64,000 nt of DNA, taken from positions 434,001 to 498,000 of the forward strand of contig JAWLAI010000003.1 of the NCBI GenBank assembly GCA_041395565.1, given 5' to 3'. Positions 26,443-36,131 of this stretch are shown piece by piece. This DNA comes from Pseudomonadota bacterium (GTDB lineage Bacteria > Pseudomonadota > Gammaproteobacteria > UBA9214). Under the pieces are notes generated by a model. It ran no database searches, had not been told where the DNA came from, and saw only the letters and a program-made list of their open reading frames with translations. The number at the start of each line of letters is the position of its first letter. Position 1 is the first letter of the stretch. The translations under genes and the position numbers were made by a program.

Positions 26443-28527
26443 ATGAATAGCGAATCCCCCCGCCAGCATCCAGAGAACCGCAACGGCGGCAGCGGCACGC
26501 GCGGTTCGCTGGGGGTGCGGGTGCTGTCCGGCGGAATCTGGATGCTGGGAAGTCGCGGCATCCAGGCCACATGCGGCATGCTGGTGTCGATGCTGCTGGC
26601 GCGGCTGCTGACGCCGGCGGATCTCGGTACCTATTTCATCCTCGCCAGTATCGCGCTGCTCGGGTCGACGCTGGCGCAGTTCGGTACGCACCATTCCGTC
26701 GTCAAGCTCGTGGCCGGCGGCCTGGCGCAGGGTGATGAGGCGGGCGTGCGGCGGGCATTGCGTTCCGTTCTGCTGATCGTAATCTGCGGTTGCGCGATCA
26801 TCGCCGGCGGCTATCTCGCCGGGGCGGGGCGCTGGCTCGCCGTGCACGTTTTCAGGTCGGACAGCGTCGCGTTGCTGACCGGCCTGACGGCCGTATGGAT
26901 CGTGCTGCGCACCGGACAGATGCTGCTGTCGAAGGTGTTCCGCGGTTTCCACGACCTGCGACATGCGGCGATGTACGAAGGCGCGCAAACGCAGCTCCTG
27001 ACCGTGCTCGCGCTGCTCGCGCTCTGGCTGGCTTTGGACACCACCACGCTGGCGCGCGCGGTGCAGGCCACGCTTGCCGCCCTACTGATCACGCTGCTGA
27101 GCGGGGCCTGGCTGTTGTGGCGCCGGCACTGGTCCCGGCTCGCACCCGCCCAGGGCCTCGCGCTGGGTCCGGCCCTGCGCCTGAGCGCGCCGCTGTTCGT
27201 GTCCAGCGCCGCGCTGCTGGCGCTGGGTGAGATGCATCTGTGGATCCTGGGTGCGCGCTCGGCGCCGGACCAGGTAGCACTCTACGGCGCCGGCTACCGG
27301 CTGGTGTTGCTGGTGAGCCTGCCGCTGACGCTGGTCAACAACGTCATCCCGCCCATGGTCGCGGAGTTGTTTACCACGCAGCGCCGCAACGAGCTCGAGC
27401 GGTTGATGCGTACCACGGCATCGATGATCGCCCTGCCTGCGTTGCTGCTGCTGGCGCTGCTGCTCGTGTTCGCGGGCGGCATCCTGACGCTCGTATACGG
27501 TGATTTCTATCGCGCCGCGGCACCGGTGCTGGCGATACTGGCCGTCGGCCAGGCCATCAATGTGTGGACAGGATCACCGGGTGTGCTGCTCTCCATGTCG
27601 GATCAGCAGGGCATGCTGATGCGGGCCAGCGTCGGCGGCGGCATGGTCGGGCTGGTCATCACACTGGCGCTGGCACGGGACTTCGGCGCGACCGGCGTGG
27701 CGATCGGCTATGCCGGCGGACTGGCGCTGCAGAATGTCGCGATGGCATGGATTGCCCGGCGCCGGCTGGGTATCCGGACCTATGCCGGACCCGGACACCT
27801 GCGGGATGCCTGGTACTGGCTGCGCGGCGAGCTCGCGCGCCGTGCGGTCCGGGGCGGTCCGCCCGCTGCCGCCGAACGGCTGCTGCGCCCGCTGGAGAAC
27901 CTGTTCTGTGCCCTGGCGCGGACCCGGATCGTCGAGGGCTTCGGCGACGTCGGTGTGCTGCGGCTGCTCTGCGCACTCAACCGCCGCGGCTGTCTCCGGG
28001 GCGTCTATTTCCGCGCTACGCTGGTAGCGCCGGGGCCGGACACCACCGGTGCAACACTCGCGCGCTGCACCGGCGTGCCGGACCGGATTCCGCCGGACCG
28101 CGCCCTGTTGTTCGTGCCAACAGCCGCGGGGGCGGTACAGTCAGCGGCGCCTGCGGACGATGAGCTAGCAAGCGGCTACCTTGCCTTCCTGAAATCACTG
28201 CTTGCCAGGGGTTACACTATGGCGCTGATGACCTTGCCGGAGCGATCCGCCGGGCGTGCCCTCGCGCCGGCAGGCTGTGTGTCGGGCGGCCTTGGCAACG
28301 ATACGCTGCGTCAATGGGCAGCGCACAACGGTGTCTACCTGATCGACCTGGATGCGAGCCTGGCCGAGCGGGCGAATGCCCCCAACGGCACCGCCGGCCA
28401 TGCCGCGGGGGCTGAAGAAGTTGTTGATTATGAAGCATTATGTCTCGCGCTGTGCGAGCTGCTCGAGGGTGGCGGGTTCCGCGACTGGCTGCACGGCGCC
28501 AACCGTCCCAAGGGGAGTGCGACATGA
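26443..28527 (+). CDS. Wzx-type polysaccharide flippase with extra C-terminal domain
   Basis: 694-aa protein. Residues ~25-450 form a multi-helix MATE/MVF-type transporter (opening SGGIWMLGSRGIQATCGM; later YGAGYRLVLLVSLPLTLVNN). This is the family of Wzx flippases that move undecaprenyl-linked repeat units to the periplasmic face. Standard members are 420-500 aa. Here ~220 residues follow the last helix. That tail contains DRALLFVPTAAGAVQ, FLKSLLARGYTMALMTLPE and HNGVYLIDLDASLAER, an alternating strand/helix pattern reminiscent of an SGNH/GDSL-like or Rossmann-like fold, although I see no sure catalytic motif. The stop overlaps the following sulfotransferase start (ATGA). Confidence 0.82.
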   Translation: MNSESPRQHPENRNGGSGTRGSLGVRVLSGGIWMLGSRGIQATCGMLVSMLLARLLTPADLGTYFILASIALLGSTLAQFGTHHSVVKLVAGGLAQGDEAGVRRALRSVLLIVICGCAIIAGGYLAGAGRWLAVHVFRSDSVALLTGLTAVWIVLRTGQMLLSKVFRGFHDLRHAAMYEGAQTQLLTVLALLALWLALDTTTLARAVQATLAALLITLLSGAWLLWRRHWSRLAPAQGLALGPALRLSAPLFVSSAALLALGEMHLWILGARSAPDQVALYGAGYRLVLLVSLPLTLVNNVIPPMVAELFTTQRRNELERLMRTTASMIALPALLLLALLLVFAGGILTLVYGDFYRAAAPVLAILAVGQAINVWTGSPGVLLSMSDQQGMLMRASVGGGMVGLVITLALARDFGATGVAIGYAGGLALQNVAMAWIARRRLGIRTYAGPGHLRDAWYWLRGELARRAVRGGPPAAAERLLRPLENLFCALARTRIVEGFGDVGVLRLLCALNRRGCLRGVYFRATLVAPGPDTTGATLARCTGVPDRIPPDRALLFVPTAAGAVQSAAPADDELASGYLAFLKSLLARGYTMALMTLPERSAGRALAPAGCVSGGLGNDTLRQWAAHNGVYLIDLDASLAERANAPNGTAGHAAGAEEVVDYEALCLALCELLEGGGFRDWLHGANRPKGSAT

Positions 28528-29297
28528 GGCAGGCGGAGCAGCAGCCGGTGCGGTTCGTCACCGTTTCCACGCAGCGCAGCGGGTCCACCTGGCTGACGGA
28601 TCTCCTGAACAGTCACCCCGACATCGCCAGCTACACTGAACTGCTGCTGCTCCAGGGCCGCGGCATTCCCGACTGGGGCCGCTACAAGGATATGACCTAT
28701 TGGCAGACCTGGCGTGAGGATCTGCGCGGTACGGCGCGGTACGTGCGCCCGCTCGGGTTGTTCCGCTATCTGGACGAGGCCCTGTCGCGCCATGCCGACC
28801 GGCAGGCGGTGGGTCTGAAGCTGATGTACAGCCAGATCGTCCACTTTCCGGAAACGCTGCTCTACCTGCGGCGACGGCAGGTACGGATCATTCACCTGGT
28901 GCGGCGCAACGTGCTGGATGTCGTGCTGTCCGGCTTGGCGAAAAGCTCCCGCAAGGTCGCGCATGCGCAGGCCGGTGCCAGTGTCGAACAGGTGCGGCTG
29001 CAGGTGGACACCGCCTGGCTGCTGCGCCAGCTGTCCAGGCGCTGGCGCGACCAGCGCTGGTTCGGGCGGCTGCTGCCCCGTCTCGGTGTGCCCTGTGCAG
29101 AACTGGTCTACGAGGACATCGTGGCTGAACCGGCTCGGCTCGATGACTGTGTGCGGTTCCTGGGCTGCGCGCCCGCGCCGCTGGGTTCCGGGCTGACCAA
29201 GCTCAACCCGAGGAGTCATGCCGACCTGATCGGGAACCTGGAGGAGGTGCAGGCCACCCTGCGTGGTACACCGTTTGCCGGGATGTTGCGGGTGTAG
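28524..29297 (+). CDS. PAPS-dependent sulfotransferase (first of three)
   Basis: 257-aa cytosolic enzyme predicted to transfer sulfate from PAPS to a carbohydrate. The 5'-phosphosulfate loop is STQRSGSTWLTDLLNSHP near the N-terminus, and the 3'-phosphate region is IIHLVRRNVLDVVLSGLAKS (~residues 118-137). These two sites with a C-terminal VYEDIV (acceptor-side strand) define the family. The start at 28524 overlaps the flippase stop and puts the first motif at the normal distance from the N-terminus. The acceptor sugar cannot be told. With the PAPS synthetase in the same locus, sulfation of the exported polysaccharide is the natural reading. Confidence 0.88.
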   Translation: MRQAEQQPVRFVTVSTQRSGSTWLTDLLNSHPDIASYTELLLLQGRGIPDWGRYKDMTYWQTWREDLRGTARYVRPLGLFRYLDEALSRHADRQAVGLKLMYSQIVHFPETLLYLRRRQVRIIHLVRRNVLDVVLSGLAKSSRKVAHAQAGASVEQVRLQVDTAWLLRQLSRRWRDQRWFGRLLPRLGVPCAELVYEDIVAEPARLDDCVRFLGCAPAPLGSGLTKLNPRSHADLIGNLEEVQATLRGTPFAGMLRV

Positions 29298-29407
29298 TCC
29301 GATGTCCACGGGACGGATGCGGGAAGCAGCGGTCACGTACCTCGGGCGGGGTGCGGAAACGATTGCCGGGTTCAGGCATGTCCCGGAACATGCACGGTCG
29401 ATCGGTG

Positions 29408-30472
29408 ATGAAAGCCAGTAGCGGTTTCTATATTCCTTCGCTCGACGGGATCAGGGCTGTAGCGGCCATGCTGGTCTTCGTGGCGCATGCCGGCTGGCAC
29501 GAGATCGTTCCGGGTGGTTTCGGTGTTACGGTGTTTTTCTTTCTGAGCGGTTATCTCATTACCACCCTGCTGCGTCGCGAGTACGAGCTCACCGGGGACG
29601 TGAATTTCAAGAATTTTTATCTGCGTCGCGTATACCGAATCTTTCCGCCTCTCTACATCGTGCTTCTGATCGGGTTCGTGCTGGCGACCACCGGTGTCTT
29701 CGAGCATGACATGCGTCCGGGTGCGGTGCTGGCGCAGGTGCTGTACTGGACGAATTACTATTTCGCTGCCTATGGCAACGCCTACTTCGTGCCGCACACC
29801 AGCATGTACTGGTCCCTGGCTGTCGAGGAACATTTCTATTTCGTCTTCCCGATGCTCTTTCTGGCAGCCGTCCGTCATCGCTCGTTGCGCGGCGCTGCCA
29901 TGATCTTCGGATTGATCTGCCTGGCCGGACTGGCCTGGCGTTACTGGCTCGTACTCGGACTCGATGCAACAGAGATCTACACCTATCGGGCGACCGATTC
30001 CCGCTTCGATTCCCTTATGTATGGCTGCATCCTGGGTGTGTGGCAGAATCCGGTCCTGGATCCGGACTGGCGGCTGTCCACACGACGCAAATGGCTGATC
30101 TTGTGCACGGCGCTCGGTGCGTTCCTGTTTACCCTGCTGTACCGGGAGGAGGTGTTCAGGGAGACGCTGCGCTACTCGATCCAGGGTATTGCGCTCTTTC
30201 CCCTGTTCTGGCTCGCCGTGCGCTATCCCGAATGGTGGGTGTTCCGCTGGCTGAACTGGTCCCCGATACGGTTCCTGGGGACGGTTTCGTATACTTTTTA
30301 TCTTTCACATGTCACGATGCTGAACCTTGCGAGCCAGTACCTGAATGCCCGGGGGATTGTGCTGGCGTTGCTCGGATTCGTAATGACGCTGGTCTTTTCC
30401 TCGTTGATGTACTTTGCCATCGAGAGGCCGATTGGCAGACTTAGAAGGAAACTGCACAAGGAATATAGATAA
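29408..30472 (+). CDS. Acyltransferase-3 family membrane O-acyltransferase
   Basis: 354-aa integral membrane protein with about ten helices, of the family that O-acetylates lipopolysaccharide, exopolysaccharide and peptidoglycan. Typical features are the opening IPSLDGIRAVAAMLVFVAHA with the conserved His, FFFLSGYLITTLLRREYE, and RRVYRIFPPLYIVLL. Later YWSLAVEEHFYFVFP carries the conserved SLxxEExFY pattern. The C-terminal SGNH domain of OatA is absent. MKASSGFY at 29408 is the most likely start, but GTG 29351 or ATG 29378 would add 10-19 residues, and none has a strong ribosome-binding site. Base composition looks less GC-rich than its neighbours, which may mean separate acquisition. Confidence 0.88.
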   Translation: MKASSGFYIPSLDGIRAVAAMLVFVAHAGWHEIVPGGFGVTVFFFLSGYLITTLLRREYELTGDVNFKNFYLRRVYRIFPPLYIVLLIGFVLATTGVFEHDMRPGAVLAQVLYWTNYYFAAYGNAYFVPHTSMYWSLAVEEHFYFVFPMLFLAAVRHRSLRGAAMIFGLICLAGLAWRYWLVLGLDATEIYTYRATDSRFDSLMYGCILGVWQNPVLDPDWRLSTRRKWLILCTALGAFLFTLLYREEVFRETLRYSIQGIALFPLFWLAVRYPEWWVFRWLNWSPIRFLGTVSYTFYLSHVTMLNLASQYLNARGIVLALLGFVMTLVFSSLMYFAIERPIGRLRRKLHKEYR

Positions 30473-30614
30473 GCCTGCGGCCGTACCCGATATGACTCCC
30501 GTCCGCCGCTGTGCCCGGTGCCGGACAGGATGGCAGGGATCATGCCTGCAGGCCGCGTGCTGAGCGCAGCTGCCGCGAGCAGGGTCAAGCGCAGGTTGAT
30601 GCCGAGATCGCTAA

Positions 30615-31898
30615 ATGGACAATACAGTTTCAGTTTCTCAGAAGCACGATCAGCTCCTGTACCGGCAGCGCCATGGAATCCTGTTCCTGCTGTTCTCGAT
30701 CTGGGTGCTGTCCTTGCCGTTCCACCGTTTCTCGATCGTGGCAACCTATTCGATCGACAACCTGTTGGCACCGTTCCTGTTCCTGGCGGCGGTTTTCCTG
30801 CCGCGATTGCGCGACCGGGTGGTGGCCATCCACCGGATCCGGGCGCTGCTGTTCGTGGTGGTGGTCTATCTCATGCACGGGGTGTCGCAGATCATCCCGG
30901 TCCTGGGGGTGCCGGATGTGTTCTGGCACGAGGCCTGGGCGGTACTGCGCAACGGCTTTTACTTCCTCGTGCCGGCCCTGTATATCCGCGACCTGTGGTC
31001 CTTCCGTGTCATGAAGCGGCTGCTGGTGGTCATTACCGTGCTGGGTGCCGTATCGGTCTTCCTGGTTGCAATCGGCGTCGTGCACCTGGAGGTGGAGCGC
31101 TTCGCCGAGAGCAGGATCGGCGTGGACTGGCTGCCCAAGTCGGTCGGCCTGTTCAGCAATTACGGCGACCTGTCCATCCTGTACGGTTTCGTCGCGGTGC
31201 TGCTGGTATCGCACAATCGCGGCGAACTCGGTTTCGGCTTGGGTACCCCCATCGGCAAGGTGGCGCTGTGGTCGGTGCTGTTGCTGGGGCTGGTCGGGGC
31301 GCAATCGCGTAACATGCTGTTCGGTACGCTGCTCGCCATCGGCGTGTACTGGGTCTGGCGCCGGCTGCAGGACATACGTGGCCCTCAGCGTGTCGCGTTT
31401 ATCGGTGTGTTTCTGGCAGTCATCATCGCCCTGCCGGGTATGGTGGCGGTGTTCGGCGGCGCGCTGGTGGAGGGTGTCAGCACCCTGGGCGGTGCCAAGG
31501 CCGAGCATACGGCCACCGGCCGGCTGGAAAGCTATGCCCAGGCGATCAGCCTGATCGCCAGATATCCGTTCGGGGTAAGTTACCAGGAGTACGCCGTCTG
31601 GGGCGGCCTGATCTACCACGTCCACAACATGTGGCTGAAGTTGCTGCTGAACGGCGGCATCATCAGTATGTTTGCCGTACTGGCGCTGTTCTGGACGGCT
31701 TACCGTGGCGGCAGTCGCCCGGCGCGCCCGCCACTGCTGCCGGTCGAACCCGCGCTGGTGGTGGCGAGTACAGCGGCCGTTTTCATCGCGGTGGAGTTCT
31801 ACCCGGGGCTGAGCGACATGATGTGGGTCATGCTGGGGACGCTGCTCAGTTTCAACTGGGTGCGCCGCACGCGCGCGGCGGAGGCGCCCGCGGCATGA
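30615..31898 (+). CDS. O-antigen ligase / Wzy-type polymerase
   Basis: 427-aa membrane protein with about 11 predicted helices and a large periplasmic loop in the second half. The Wzy_C-type signature is present: ATGRLESYAQAISLIARYPF followed by the loop HVHNMWLKLLLNGGIISM, with the conserved His-Asn at a helix end. Such proteins join repeat units (polymerase) or ligate them to an acceptor. With only one in the locus, polymerisation of the exopolysaccharide is the likelier job (inference). The ATG at 30615 lacks a clear ribosome-binding site. Its stop overlaps the following sulfotransferase start as ATGA. Confidence 0.85.
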   Translation: MDNTVSVSQKHDQLLYRQRHGILFLLFSIWVLSLPFHRFSIVATYSIDNLLAPFLFLAAVFLPRLRDRVVAIHRIRALLFVVVVYLMHGVSQIIPVLGVPDVFWHEAWAVLRNGFYFLVPALYIRDLWSFRVMKRLLVVITVLGAVSVFLVAIGVVHLEVERFAESRIGVDWLPKSVGLFSNYGDLSILYGFVAVLLVSHNRGELGFGLGTPIGKVALWSVLLLGLVGAQSRNMLFGTLLAIGVYWVWRRLQDIRGPQRVAFIGVFLAVIIALPGMVAVFGGALVEGVSTLGGAKAEHTATGRLESYAQAISLIARYPFGVSYQEYAVWGGLIYHVHNMWLKLLLNGGIISMFAVLALFWTAYRGGSRPARPPLLPVEPALVVASTAAVFIAVEFYPGLSDMMWVMLGTLLSFNWVRRTRAAEAPAA

Positions 31899-32821
31899 GT
31901 GCGGTAACCCCCGTGTTCCTGCTGTCGCTGCCGCGTTCGGGCTCGACGCTGGCGCAGCGGGTACTTGCTGCGCATCCCCAGATCGCCACGGCGTCGGAAC
32001 CCTGGGTGCTGTTGCCGCCGTATGCGGCGCTGGAGCCGGGGCTGTGCCGGGCGCGTTATTCGCAGGATACGCTGGTACAGGCGGTCGCGGATTTCTGCCG
32101 GGCCCTGCCGGACGGGGTCGCGGGCTACCATGCCGCCGTGCGCGCCTATGCCGCAGCGCTCTACGGTGGGCTCGCCGAACAGCAGGGGGCGCGCTACTTT
32201 CTGGACAAGACCCCGCGCTATCACCTGATTGCCCATCATCTGGTCGAAGCCTTCCCCGCTGCCCGCTTCATCCTGCTGTGGCGCAACCCGCTGGCCACAC
32301 TGGGCTCGCGCATCCACAGTTTCGGCGGGGTGTGGCGCCTGCAGAACTACGAGGTGGACCTGTTCGATGGCCTGGCCAACCTGGTGCGGGTACAGGAGCA
32401 GTATGCTGACAGGTTGCACGTCATGCGATTCGAGGACATGGTGTCGCAGCCGGAGCGGGTGTTCAGGCAGGTGTTCGAATACATCGGGCTCGATTTCGAT
32501 CCCGACTACATCCGAGCGTTTACCAGCGTTTCCCTGCAGGGCCGACTGGGCGATAAGACCGGTGCGGGGGAATACCATGCAGTGGACCGGGCGCCGCTGG
32601 AGAAATGGCTCACCACGCTGGCATCGCCGGTGCGCAGGGCCTGGTGCCGGCGCTATCTGAACTGGATCGGCGAGCGGCGGCTGCAAACCATGGGATACGA
32701 CCTGGCGGAACTGGCCGGTCAGCTGGCTGCGGGACCGGGTTCCTGGCGTACGGTGCCGAGCGATCTCGTCCGCTTGCTATACAGTCGGCTGCGCACGCGT
32801 TCCGGCAACAATATGTCATAG
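31895..32821 (+). CDS. PAPS-dependent sulfotransferase (second of three)
   Basis: 308-aa sulfotransferase. The 5'-phosphosulfate loop FLLSLPRSGSTLAQRVLAAH is at residues ~8-27. The 3'-phosphate-binding strand ARFILLWRNPLATLGSRIHS is near residue 130, and MRFEDMVSQPERVF near 180 is the usual late strand. It is only distantly similar to the first copy, so these are distinct specificities, not a tandem duplication. The ATG overlaps the ligase stop (ATGA); a much longer upstream frame runs antiparallel in meaning to the ligase and was ignored. The sugar position sulfated is unknown. Confidence 0.88.
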   Translation: MSAVTPVFLLSLPRSGSTLAQRVLAAHPQIATASEPWVLLPPYAALEPGLCRARYSQDTLVQAVADFCRALPDGVAGYHAAVRAYAAALYGGLAEQQGARYFLDKTPRYHLIAHHLVEAFPAARFILLWRNPLATLGSRIHSFGGVWRLQNYEVDLFDGLANLVRVQEQYADRLHVMRFEDMVSQPERVFRQVFEYIGLDFDPDYIRAFTSVSLQGRLGDKTGAGEYHAVDRAPLEKWLTTLASPVRRAWCRRYLNWIGERRLQTMGYDLAELAGQLAAGPGSWRTVPSDLVRLLYSRLRTRSGNNMS

Positions 32822-32953
32822 GTTGCAGGCGATGAATTCCGGGAGCAATTTCCCCGCGCGGTTGCGGGATGTACTGACCGGCAGTGCCGGAGTTGCCGTG
32901 CCCGGCCGCCGGTTGCCGGTGTCCGGCGCTGCGAGCCGGCAGGGACGCAGGCC

Positions 32954-34186
32954 ATGAACGGCACGCCGCTGCGCTGCGCGGTACTTGCAGTCGGTGACTT
33001 TCCGGAAGGCGGCGCGGCGTCGCAACGACTGCGTCTGCTGACCCGGATACTCGACACGGGGCTGGGCGAGGCAGCGCTGTGGCTGCTGCACCCGACCAGC
33101 AAGCAGCCCATTGCGGATAATCACGCGCTGGCAGGGGTCGCTGCAGACATCAGATTCCGCTATCTCAGCGGCAGGACGGTGAGGCCGGCGGGACTCGGTG
33201 GCGCACTGGTGGACACGGCAACCGGGATCCTGGCGAGTATCGGGGCGATTGCGGCGCCCCGCAGCAGGCGCCCCGACGTGCTTGTGGTGTACACCCCGCG
33301 GTTGTTCAAGTTCATTCTCCCGCTGCTGGCTGCGCGCCTGTTCCGGGTGCCCGTCATCGCGGAGATCTGCGAGATCAACAGCCAGGCGACCGGCGCCCCG
33401 GGCGGCTGGGGACTCAGGCGCTGGGTCAACAGCGGCGAGTCGCTGATGGAGTGGCTGCTGCCCCGGCTCACCGTCGGCGCGGTCGTGATCTCGACGCGGA
33501 TCCGGCAGTATTACGCGCGACTCGGCATGCCTGCCGCCGACATGCTGTTGCTGCCGGTGCTCATCGATTACGCCCAGTACCAGGCGGGCGGCACCGAAGC
33601 GGTCGGCGGGCTGGAGGGGACCGAGTTCCTGCTCAATTCGGGCGCCTTCAAGGAAAAGGACGGACTGGAATTCGTGATCCGGGCGCTACGCGAGGTGCGC
33701 CGGGACCATCCCGGCCTGAAGCTGGTGTTTACCGGCCAGGCAAGTCCGGCAGCGCGCGCCAGCGTCTACGCCCATGCCGGGGCGGATGCGGAACAGTGGA
33801 TTGTGTTTACCGGCTTCCTGTCGCGCGAAGCGCTCATCTGGTGCTACAAGCACGCGGCCGGGCTGCTGAGCTGCCGCTCGAACAGCGCGTATGCCAACTA
33901 CGGGTTCCCGACCAAGCTCGCGGAATACCTTGCCTCGGGTACGCCCGTGATCGTCACCGACGTGGGCGACACGCGTGAATATCTCGACGAGAATTCCGCG
34001 TTCATCGCGGAACCTGAGAACGTGGAGAGCATCGCCCGCGCCGTACGCCTGCTGCTCTCGGACAAGGCCAGGGCGGGAGCGGTCGGTAACCGGGGGCGGG
34101 AGGTGGCGCGGCAGCATTTCGATTATGCCAGCCACGTGGAGGCGGTGGCCGATTTTGTCAGGCGCCGGATACGCCATGATGTCTGA
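32954..34186 (+). CDS. Family-4 glycosyltransferase (first of three)
   Basis: 410-aa GT-B glycosyltransferase. The N-terminal domain begins CAVLAVGDFPEGGAASQRLR, with the glycine-rich loop for acceptor/donor contact. The C-terminal nucleotide-sugar domain includes FTGFLSREALIWCYKHA and SAYANYGFPTKLAEYLASG, where the usual E-x7-E motif is modified (the first Glu position is Tyr/Gly-like and the last Glu is kept in LAEYL). PVIVTDVGDTREYL completes the domain. Cytosolic and membrane-associated, adding one sugar to the lipid-linked repeat unit. Donor and acceptor are not predictable from sequence. It sits 132 bp after the sulfotransferase gene, one of the larger gaps in the locus. Confidence 0.87.
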   Translation: MNGTPLRCAVLAVGDFPEGGAASQRLRLLTRILDTGLGEAALWLLHPTSKQPIADNHALAGVAADIRFRYLSGRTVRPAGLGGALVDTATGILASIGAIAAPRSRRPDVLVVYTPRLFKFILPLLAARLFRVPVIAEICEINSQATGAPGGWGLRRWVNSGESLMEWLLPRLTVGAVVISTRIRQYYARLGMPAADMLLLPVLIDYAQYQAGGTEAVGGLEGTEFLLNSGAFKEKDGLEFVIRALREVRRDHPGLKLVFTGQASPAARASVYAHAGADAEQWIVFTGFLSREALIWCYKHAAGLLSCRSNSAYANYGFPTKLAEYLASGTPVIVTDVGDTREYLDENSAFIAEPENVESIARAVRLLLSDKARAGAVGNRGREVARQHFDYASHVEAVADFVRRRIRHDV

Positions 34187-34264
34187 GACCGGAAGCTGCG
34201 CTGCAGCCGTGCCGGCCCTGTGGACACGCAGCCGCGCAGGCGCTGCGGAAGCGGGAGTGTGCCC

Positions 34265-36127
34265 GTGTGCGGGATAGCCGGAATCCTGCATTTCGATGAC
34301 CGGCCTGTCGACCGGCAGGTCCTGCAGTCGATGGCGCGTGTCGTCCGGCATCGCGGCCCCGACGCGGAGGGCGTGTATGTCGACGGCAATGTCGGCCTGG
34401 GGCACCGGCGCCTGTCGATTATCGACCTCTCCACCGGCCAGCAGCCGATGCAGAGCGGCGACGGCACGCTGGTGATCTCGTTCAACGGCGAGATCTACAA
34501 CTACCGCGAGCTGCGCGCCGAGCTGGAGCAGGCCGGTGCGGAATTTGTCACGGATTCGGATACCGAGGTCATCCTGCAGGCTTATGCGGCATGGGGCATC
34601 GCCTGCCAGCAACGGTTCAACGGCATGTGGGCCTTCGCCATCTGGGACCGGCGGGAACGCCAGCTGTTCGTGTCACGGGACCGGGTCGGCGAGAAACCGC
34701 TGCACTATGCCGTGCATGGCGGGGCCTTCGTGTTCGCCTCGGAGATAAAGAGCCTGCTGGAATACGGTATCCCGGCACGGCCGCGGGCGGAGCTGTTCGA
34801 GATCTACCTGACGCTGGGCTACATACCCGCGCCGCATACCTTCTACCAGGACATCGTCAGGCTGCGGCCGGGGCATTACCTGCTGGCCAGGGATGGCAGG
34901 CTGACCGAGCACAGCTACTGGACGTTGCCGCAGCCGGACGAGCATGGCATGCGTACGTCCAGCCGCGAAGTATATGAGGAGTTCGCGGCATTGCTGGATG
35001 ACTCGGTCCGGCTGCGCATGCGCTGTGACGTGCCGTTCGGGGCCTTTCTCAGCGGCGGTCTCGACTCCGCCAGCGTCGTGTCACTGATGGCCGACCACAC
35101 GGAATACCCGGTCGAGACATTCACCATCGGCTTTGACGACCCGGCCTTCGACGAGCGGGCGCTGGCCCGCGATGTCGCGGCTGCGTTCCATACCTCGCAC
35201 CACGAATACGTGGTAAACCCGGACGAGTTCGACGAGTCGCTCAACAACACCCTGCGCTGCTATGACGAACCCTTCGGCGATTCCTCGGCCTTGCCGACGA
35301 GCTATGTTTGCCGGCTGGCAGCGCAGCATGTGAAGATGGTGCTGACCGGCGACGGGGGGGACGAGGTGCTGTCCGGCTATCCCGCCTACCAGAGCGAGAA
35401 ACTTGCGGCACGCTACCGGCGCATACCGGCCACGCTGCAGGCGCTGCTGCCCGGCGCGATCAACCTGTTCGCACGGCCGTTTTCGGGCCGGCTGCGCTAC
35501 CGGCTGAACCGCATCGGTGGTGTCTGCAGTACGGCAGGCATGGGGTTCCTCGAACGCCTGGAGAGCAAGCTCGCCTATGTCGCGCCGGCAACGATCGGAC
35601 GCTTGCTCGAGCGGCCGGGCGACGCCTGGCGGGCGCGGGATTTCCTGGCTGAGGTGATGCGTGGCTGCAGCTACGATGACCCGTTTTACCGGTTGATGTA
35701 TTTTCATTTCATGGTATCGCTGCCGGACCGGATGCTGACCAAGGTGGACAGGATGAGTATGGCCTACTCGCTGGAGACACGGGTGCCGTTTCTCGATCAC
35801 CGTCTCATCGAGTTCATGGCCGGCGTCGACAAAAACGTCAAGATGCCCGGGTACGACCGCAAGCACGTACTGAAACAGACGGTGGCGAAGGGCTTGCCGG
35901 ACAGCCTGACCAAGGCGCCGAAAAAGGGCTTTGTCGCGCCATTGCGCGAATGGTTCAAGGCGGGCGAGTTCGATCTCCGCCTGGCCCGGCTGGAGCAGGG
36001 AGGGTCTGGACTGCGGACGGATGTGGTCAGGGATATCGTCACCGAAAACAGGCTTGGCAGACGCGACAACGGTAATTTTATCTGGATGCTGCTGCTGCTC
36101 GGGCAGTGGCTCGAGGGCATGGGGTAA
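34265..36127 (+). CDS. Asparagine-synthetase-type amidotransferase (exosortase-locus type, first copy)
   Basis: 620-aa two-domain glutamine amidotransferase. The class-II glutaminase domain must start at Cys2, and GTG 34265 gives exactly VCGIAGILHF (Met-Cys after processing), so that start is used rather than an in-frame ATG 45 bp upstream. RHRGPDAEG-type sequence (RHRGPDAEGVY) and NGEIYNYRELR follow. The synthetase domain has the PP-loop FLSGGLDSASVVSL and later GDGGDEVLSGYPAY. Proteins of this type are hallmarks of exosortase-linked polysaccharide clusters. They may amidate uronic-acid carboxyls rather than make asparagine (inference, by analogy with WbpS-like enzymes). A GT4 gene follows 4 bp later. 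Confidence 0.92.
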   Translation: MCGIAGILHFDDRPVDRQVLQSMARVVRHRGPDAEGVYVDGNVGLGHRRLSIIDLSTGQQPMQSGDGTLVISFNGEIYNYRELRAELEQAGAEFVTDSDTEVILQAYAAWGIACQQRFNGMWAFAIWDRRERQLFVSRDRVGEKPLHYAVHGGAFVFASEIKSLLEYGIPARPRAELFEIYLTLGYIPAPHTFYQDIVRLRPGHYLLARDGRLTEHSYWTLPQPDEHGMRTSSREVYEEFAALLDDSVRLRMRCDVPFGAFLSGGLDSASVVSLMADHTEYPVETFTIGFDDPAFDERALARDVAAAFHTSHHEYVVNPDEFDESLNNTLRCYDEPFGDSSALPTSYVCRLAAQHVKMVLTGDGGDEVLSGYPAYQSEKLAARYRRIPATLQALLPGAINLFARPFSGRLRYRLNRIGGVCSTAGMGFLERLESKLAYVAPATIGRLLERPGDAWRARDFLAEVMRGCSYDDPFYRLMYFHFMVSLPDRMLTKVDRMSMAYSLETRVPFLDHRLIEFMAGVDKNVKMPGYDRKHVLKQTVAKGLPDSLTKAPKKGFVAPLREWFKAGEFDLRLARLEQGGSGLRTDVVRDIVTENRLGRRDNGNFIWMLLLLGQWLEGMG

Positions 36128-36131
36128 GCGC

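Noticed and set aside
30518..31312. 264-aa plus-strand frame overlapping the Wzy/ligase gene
   Set aside because: Low-complexity Gly/Arg/Pro sequence in another frame; the ligase frame has clear helices and the family motif.
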